This document shows, piece after piece, positions 59,797 through 64,000 of a DNA stretch of 64,000 nucleotides (its first letter is position 1; each line of letters opens with the position of its first letter). The DNA is taken from contig LSAX01000002.1 in assembly GCA_001557505.1 (NCBI GenBank), forward strand, positions 2,356,001 through 2,420,000, in the 5' to 3' direction. The translations under genes were made by a program, and so were the position numbers. The stretch is from Reticulascus tulasneorum. Lineage: Eukaryota; Ascomycota; Sordariomycetes; Glomerellales; Reticulascaceae. Below the pieces are notes generated by a model. That model was given only the letters and a program-made list of their open reading frames with translations, was not told the origin of the DNA and ran no database searches.

Positions 59797-62191
59797 GTGG
59801 ATGGGGTAAGAACACAACAACAGCAAGAAGAAAACAAAGGGGAACAGGACACACATTCTAACAGTCCCCAACAGGCCGCTCCCAGAGAATCCCCGAACCG
59901 CGAACAAGCCCACCACAGACAGACGTACCCAAGACAACCCCTTACTGGACTCGACAAACCGGCGCCCTGGCTTAGAATCCAGGCATGTATCGCGCAACAG
60001 TGCAAGTACGTTTAATTTTTGTGATTGACCCCTTGAAGGCCTGTGCCGGTTACTGACTCCGTCATTTTTTTTCAAAGACCCTGAAGATATAATTCTTGGT
60101 CCTCCAAGAACTGCATTTGCGTCGGCCACACTTCGAAACACCAACACCGCCAAGGCCTACGAGAATGAGAAGGGGATTAAGGATCCGGATCCTCGGAACC
60201 GTTTCGACTTCCGCAATCGGAATGGCGAAGCAGAAGGGACTGACCGAATTCAAAACCCGAGAGCGAATGCTTTCCGCCGCCGCGGCGACGCCGATCAAGA
60301 CACTGAGGGCTGGAGCACGGTGAAGCCTCGCAAGAGCTTTGGGCATGAAGGTGCTGAGCGCTTCCATGGTCGAATGGGTGGAGGCGGTGTCGACAGATTT
60401 CCCAACGATCGGAGACCTCGAGAGAAAGAAGAACGTGAGGCTCCTAGGGACCGACGAACATTTGATACCTTCAACAAGGAAAAGGAGAGTGAGGAGCCCG
60501 AAGTTCGCCCACGGAATGGCCTCAACAGGGGTAAATCCGAGCCATGGTATAAAGGTGAAGAAGAGCATCCTCCTCCCATGACGGCACGTGAGCGCATCGA
60601 CCGAGCGAAGAGCTGGAGAGACAGGGACAAGGAAGCTGAGACATCCGAGCCGAGGGCCAACGAGAGAACCAGCGAGAGAGCCAACGAGAGAACCAACGAG
60701 AGACAATATGAGCGTCGATGGGACAGGGACCAGGGCCGTCGGGTCGAGAAAGAGCCCGAATGGTTTGACGAACCTGCCGAGGACAAGGCTAGCGGTCACA
60801 CTGAAGAAGATTTCAAGAAGTTCATGGAGAGTATGAAGGCTAGCCGAAATGTTCCTTCTCACGATGATAAGGCTGCAGCTATTAGTGCAGCAGAAGCTGC
60901 GATTGAAGCTGCAAGGCCAGCAGTCGTGTCGGCCCCAGCTCTCGAAGCCGGCCCCGACAAGTTCTTCATGGCCTTTGCATCCAATTCTGGTCTGGATGTC
61001 GGAGGCTCTTCGGCTCCAGATGCGAAAAAGGATACGTCAAACAAAGGGAAGTCAGGAGCAAAGTCGTCTCGATTCACCTCCTTCTTCCACACGCCACAGG
61101 AGGATATTGGTAGGCGCCTACAGACAGAGCCTCCCACACCTCTAGCCGGTCCTCCTCCACCGAATGGCAACGGTATGAGCCCACCACCGGACGCGGGTGA
61201 GAAGGAGGCTTTCCAAGCCCTGCTCATGAAGCTTCAGCGCCAGACATTCCAGACAAACCCGACACCACCAGCTCCTCAGGCGTTCCAGCAGCCTCCACCG
61301 CCACAAGATGCACCGATGAAGAACGCAATTATATCCCCAGAACCATATCACCAATATGGGGCCGAACGACGGGATGATCCACGCATGCGACACCCGCAAC
61401 CACCGATGCATGAGATACTGGCTCCTCGTCCAATGATGCCGGCTCAGCCACCCCAACTTCGCCAGGATCAACTGCTTCAAGAGCTTGTAGGCCAGCGACA
61501 CCACGCTCCCAGCCAGGGTTCTGGGAGAATCGAGTCGAATCCAGGTCGCAATACCAGTAACACTGAGTTTTTGATGAACCTAATGAGAGCCGCGCCAGAA
61601 CCACCTCGTGCGGAGCAGCTACATATGCGTATGCCTCAGCCACAGAGGACTGCGCAGATCCCCCATCCCCAGGAGCGTGAGCCCGAGTTCCCTCGAGAGG
61701 CTAGAGGATCTCAACGTCAAATGCGCTCGCAACCGCCACCCGGTTTCATGGACGAGCCAATGTACCATCCCGAACAAGACCACGGTCCTCAGCCTACTCA
61801 GATCCTTCGTCGCCCACCACCACCGCCAGGTTTGGATCAGATGAACCCCAACTGGATGCCGGGTGGAGGGCCGATCCCCCCTCAACGATCTATGATTCCA
61901 CCTCCCGGCCTAGCAGGTGGACCAAACCGTAACATGCCAATGCCAGGCATGTTCCCTCCAAACTTCCCACCAGGCGGCTTCCCTCCTCCCGATAGCATGG
62001 TCGGGCCACCACGCAACATGCAACCTCCACCAGGCTTCTTTGGCGGTCCTCCACCGCCGGGTTTCATCCCACCACCTGGAATGGGTGGGTATCAGGGCCT
62101 TCCCGGTCCGGATAGTCACGGCTTCGGCTCTCCCTTTGATGGGCGTGGAATGCCCCCTCCCGGTGCAGCTCAAGCGTTCAGGAGACAGTAA
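59708..62191 (+). CDS. 4E-T-like eIF4E-binding protein (probable translational repressor)
   Basis: Probable fungal counterpart of 4E-T (EIF4ENIF1), which binds cap-binding eIF4E and links mRNAs to repression and decay in P-bodies. Three exons: 59708-59805, 59875-60005, 60078-62191; introns of 69 and 72 nt. The total is 2343 nt, giving 780 residues. Residues 5-11 (YSAEVLL) match the canonical eIF4E-binding motif Y-x4-L-hydrophobic. It is followed by ESPLCTKPSNLPAPDEWMG. Later segments line up in order with 4E-T-type features: GWSTVKPRKSFG (about 154), EPEWF (about 302), PDKFFMAFA (about 369) and SRFTSFFHTPQED (about 407). The last 250 residues are Pro/Met/Gly-rich and disordered. Tandem NER-type repeats lie near residues 270-285. 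The motif is seen directly; the orthology is my inference from motif order. Confidence 0.85.
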
Positions 62192-62990
62192 TATTCTTAA
62201 TATTTTGGAGGCGTGTCAGCGCCACCAGCAATGAGATTGCAAAAACCCAGCTTCTCAGCTACCAAACGAGTGTGATTAAGTTCGTGAATACCGGAGCGCG
62301 GCAGGGCGCAACCTCCAGTGTCTATGCCCACAATGTCGGTTTACCATCTACAGCTTTTGCCCCTTACTTCAAAAGCCTTCGCCTTCGCTGCCAGAGTCTC
62401 GGATATTGCTTTCATCAAGCAGTATCATGGATGTATCTTGGCATGCATGGTCGGATTCACCATATTCCCTCTCCCCCCTTTTTTTTTGGTCCACCCACCT
62501 TTAAGGGAATACAAAGCTCAAGATTGGCACGGGGGAGGACTTCCATAATACACTGGTGGAGGGAGGAAAAAAGCACAAAACACAGGGCGAAGTTGGTTGA
62601 CGATGCACGGAGGAAATCAGGAGGCCGGTCTACCATAGACATGAATGAAATGAAATGGATGTCTTGTTTCCTCGCTTCCAACAAACACTGTTCCTTACCC
62701 CTTGTCAAATACGTGATACGATGCTCCATTTTCTAAAAGCAACACGTGTCTACAACGCGATGCCATCAAGGCGAAGAAGCCTGGTTTCCAGAAGGAGCGG
62801 TATATTTGCCGTGGTGGTGTCCTAGCTGAAATAAGAAACAAGCATCAGGTTCCAGCCCTTTCCTCCATGCAAAACACAGTGAGCGAGTATGTTCGCTAGA
62901 TCCAGCCTACTACAACGCCACGCTCGCGAACGCCATTTTAACCAAGTCCGCTATTACAGCCGCAGCCCCTTTCCTGCACAGGTTTGTCAA
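62192..62990. other. convergent 3' region between the 4E-T-like gene and SEC1
   Basis: 799 bp separate two stop codons and should contain both 3' UTRs. A short poly-T run lies near 62478-62487. No further gene is supported. Confidence 0.65.
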
Positions 62991-64000
62991 TTACGACTTC
63001 TTCATGCCCAAGAAGTTCCGCCGCTTTTTCTCCTTCTCTAACTTGTGCGGCTTGTCTCCCGAAGGAGCTGGATAGTCCCCGCCATTGCTGGCTATTACGG
63101 GCTGGGGGTTGAGCGCCATATTCCCCATCTGCGCCGTCGGGGGCACCGGGCGACTGGGTAGCCCGCCTGGCGGGGGATTTCGCCGGCCGGGGTTGGCCGC
63201 ACCAAGGGGCATTCTCTGTTGAGGGGGACCAGGGGGACCAGGAGCACGGCCTGCTGGAACGACCGGGGGGGCGGGACGCTCGAAGATGTGGTCTGGCGCT
63301 CTGGGCTTGGGGCGTTCCATCGGGAGATCAAGGCGGCGCTTGTCGACGCTCAGGTCGCCGACCTGGCGAACGAAGAGCTGGGGAGTGATCATGTGGCTGG
63401 TGGCGAGGAAGATATCCTTGCCGTTGCGGGCCGAGACCTCGTAGCACGTCCTGCTTTCGCTGTATGTGGCGCCGCCAGCCATGAAGACGATGAAGCGCTG
63501 ACGGTTCTCTGGCGGTCGTCGGCCAGCAGTAGCCCAGCCCGGTCTGCCGGCGCGGAGTGAGGTGCCCTGGGACGCGAGAAGATCCTCGTTGGGGTCTGTT
63601 GGTGGCTTCACGTAGGGGAAGGTCGTTTGGTCGAGGGTGCCCTTGCTCAGTTCTTCAAGCATATCCTTCATGGCCGGCTCGAAGCGGGACAGGGCGTATT
63701 CCTCGCTCAGCTGCGCGTTCTTCACGTTTTTAGGGAATAGGGGTAGGGGTGGTGGTCTGGTCTCCTTGAGACCATGGACCGGCCGTGCGCCGAGGAGCTC
63801 CAGATTAGTTATTATTTCGGCGTCTTGTGCTGGTAGTGCCGAATGGGCCAGCAGTCGGTTGATATCCTCCAGGATAACACCGTCCCGGTATAGGATATAC
63901 ATTGCGACGAGTCGTAACCGATCGGGGGGGACAATTGCCTCGTCGTCTAGTAGACTGGCAACTTGCTCTAAAATATTTTTTGGCTTCCTGAAGTCTTCAT
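62991..64000 (-). CDS. SEC1: Sec1-family exocytosis protein, C-terminal part (partial)
   Basis: SM protein that binds the exocytic SNARE complex at the plasma membrane and promotes fusion of secretory vesicles. Only the last 336 codons lie in the window. The frame is open to the right edge, so the ATG near 63902 is internal and the start is outside. The domain-3 end is clear: PPDRLRLVAMYILYRDGV, then ITNLELLGARP and the conserved YVKPP and RFIVFMAGGATYSE segments. ILLxT-type strands follow (DIFLATSHMITPQLFV). The last 110 or so residues form a Pro/Arg-rich extension ending in a strongly basic KEKKRRNFLGMKKS. In yeast Sec1 a basic C-terminal tail contributes to SNARE-complex binding, so a similar role is plausible here. 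Confidence 0.9.
   Translation of the reverse strand, partial: EDFRKPKNILEQVASLLDDEAIVPPDRLRLVAMYILYRDGVILEDINRLLAHSALPAQDAEIITNLELLGARPVHGLKETRPPPLPLFPKNVKNAQLSEEYALSRFEPAMKDMLEELSKGTLDQTTFPYVKPPTDPNEDLLASQGTSLRAGRPGWATAGRRPPENRQRFIVFMAGGATYSESRTCYEVSARNGKDIFLATSHMITPQLFVRQVGDLSVDKRRLDLPMERPKPRAPDHIFERPAPPVVPAGRAPGPPGPPQQRMPLGAANPGRRNPPPGGLPSRPVPPTAQMGNMALNPQPVIASNGGDYPAPSGDKPHKLEKEKKRRNFLGMKKS

Overview
The window is nuclear DNA from a filamentous ascomycete, most likely a Sordariomycete. The genes have short introns (about 44-130 nt) with GTRAGT-type donors and CTRAC-type branch points close to a YAG acceptor. The protein families are those of Pezizomycotina, and the non-coding DNA is rich in CCTA/TAGG blocks and short palindromes. 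I cannot name the genus from sequence alone. No bacterial, viral or organellar genes were seen.

Layout. Positions 1-220 may hold the 3' end of a plus-strand gene. Positions 221-15840 are a gene-poor stretch of about 15.6 kb with microsatellites, G-rich tracts and palindromes but no convincing gene. From 15841 onward there is a housekeeping block: peroxisomal Lon protease (minus); replication protein A subunit 2 (plus); a GNAT acetyltransferase, isopentenyl-diphosphate isomerase, a MATE transporter and proteasome subunit RPN1 (all minus); RIO2 kinase (plus); and a two-RRM RBMS-like protein (minus). A gap of about 4.8 kb follows, then NADPH-cytochrome P450 reductase (minus) and another 3-kb gap. 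The right side has three plus-strand genes: the giant Furry/Tao3 morphogenesis scaffold, the 60S assembly factor URB1/Npa1, and a proline-rich protein whose N-terminus carries an eIF4E-binding motif (a 4E-T-like protein). The C-terminal part of a Sec1 exocytosis protein (minus) runs off the right edge.

I rebuilt gene structures by hand from splice signals and frame continuity. In every multi-exon model except the Tao3 5' end, exon phases close exactly and the resulting protein fits its family. Several ends depend on very small coding exons: 4-nt first coding exons in RPA2 and probably Tao3, an 18-nt last exon in CPR, and a 27-nt last exon in RPN1.

The genes do not form a pathway cluster. They are conserved cell-biology genes for peroxisome and proteasome proteolysis, DNA replication, isoprenoid and redox metabolism, ribosome assembly (RIO2 for 40S, URB1 for 60S), translation control, polarity and secretion. 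I found no secondary-metabolite cluster, defence system or intact transposon. The most interesting items are the 4E-T-like translational repressor with upstream ORFs in its own leader, the 15.6-kb convergent gene desert, an MCB box next to RPA2, a 26-nt G run inside an intron, and an in-frame, stop-free 54-nt intron in CPR.
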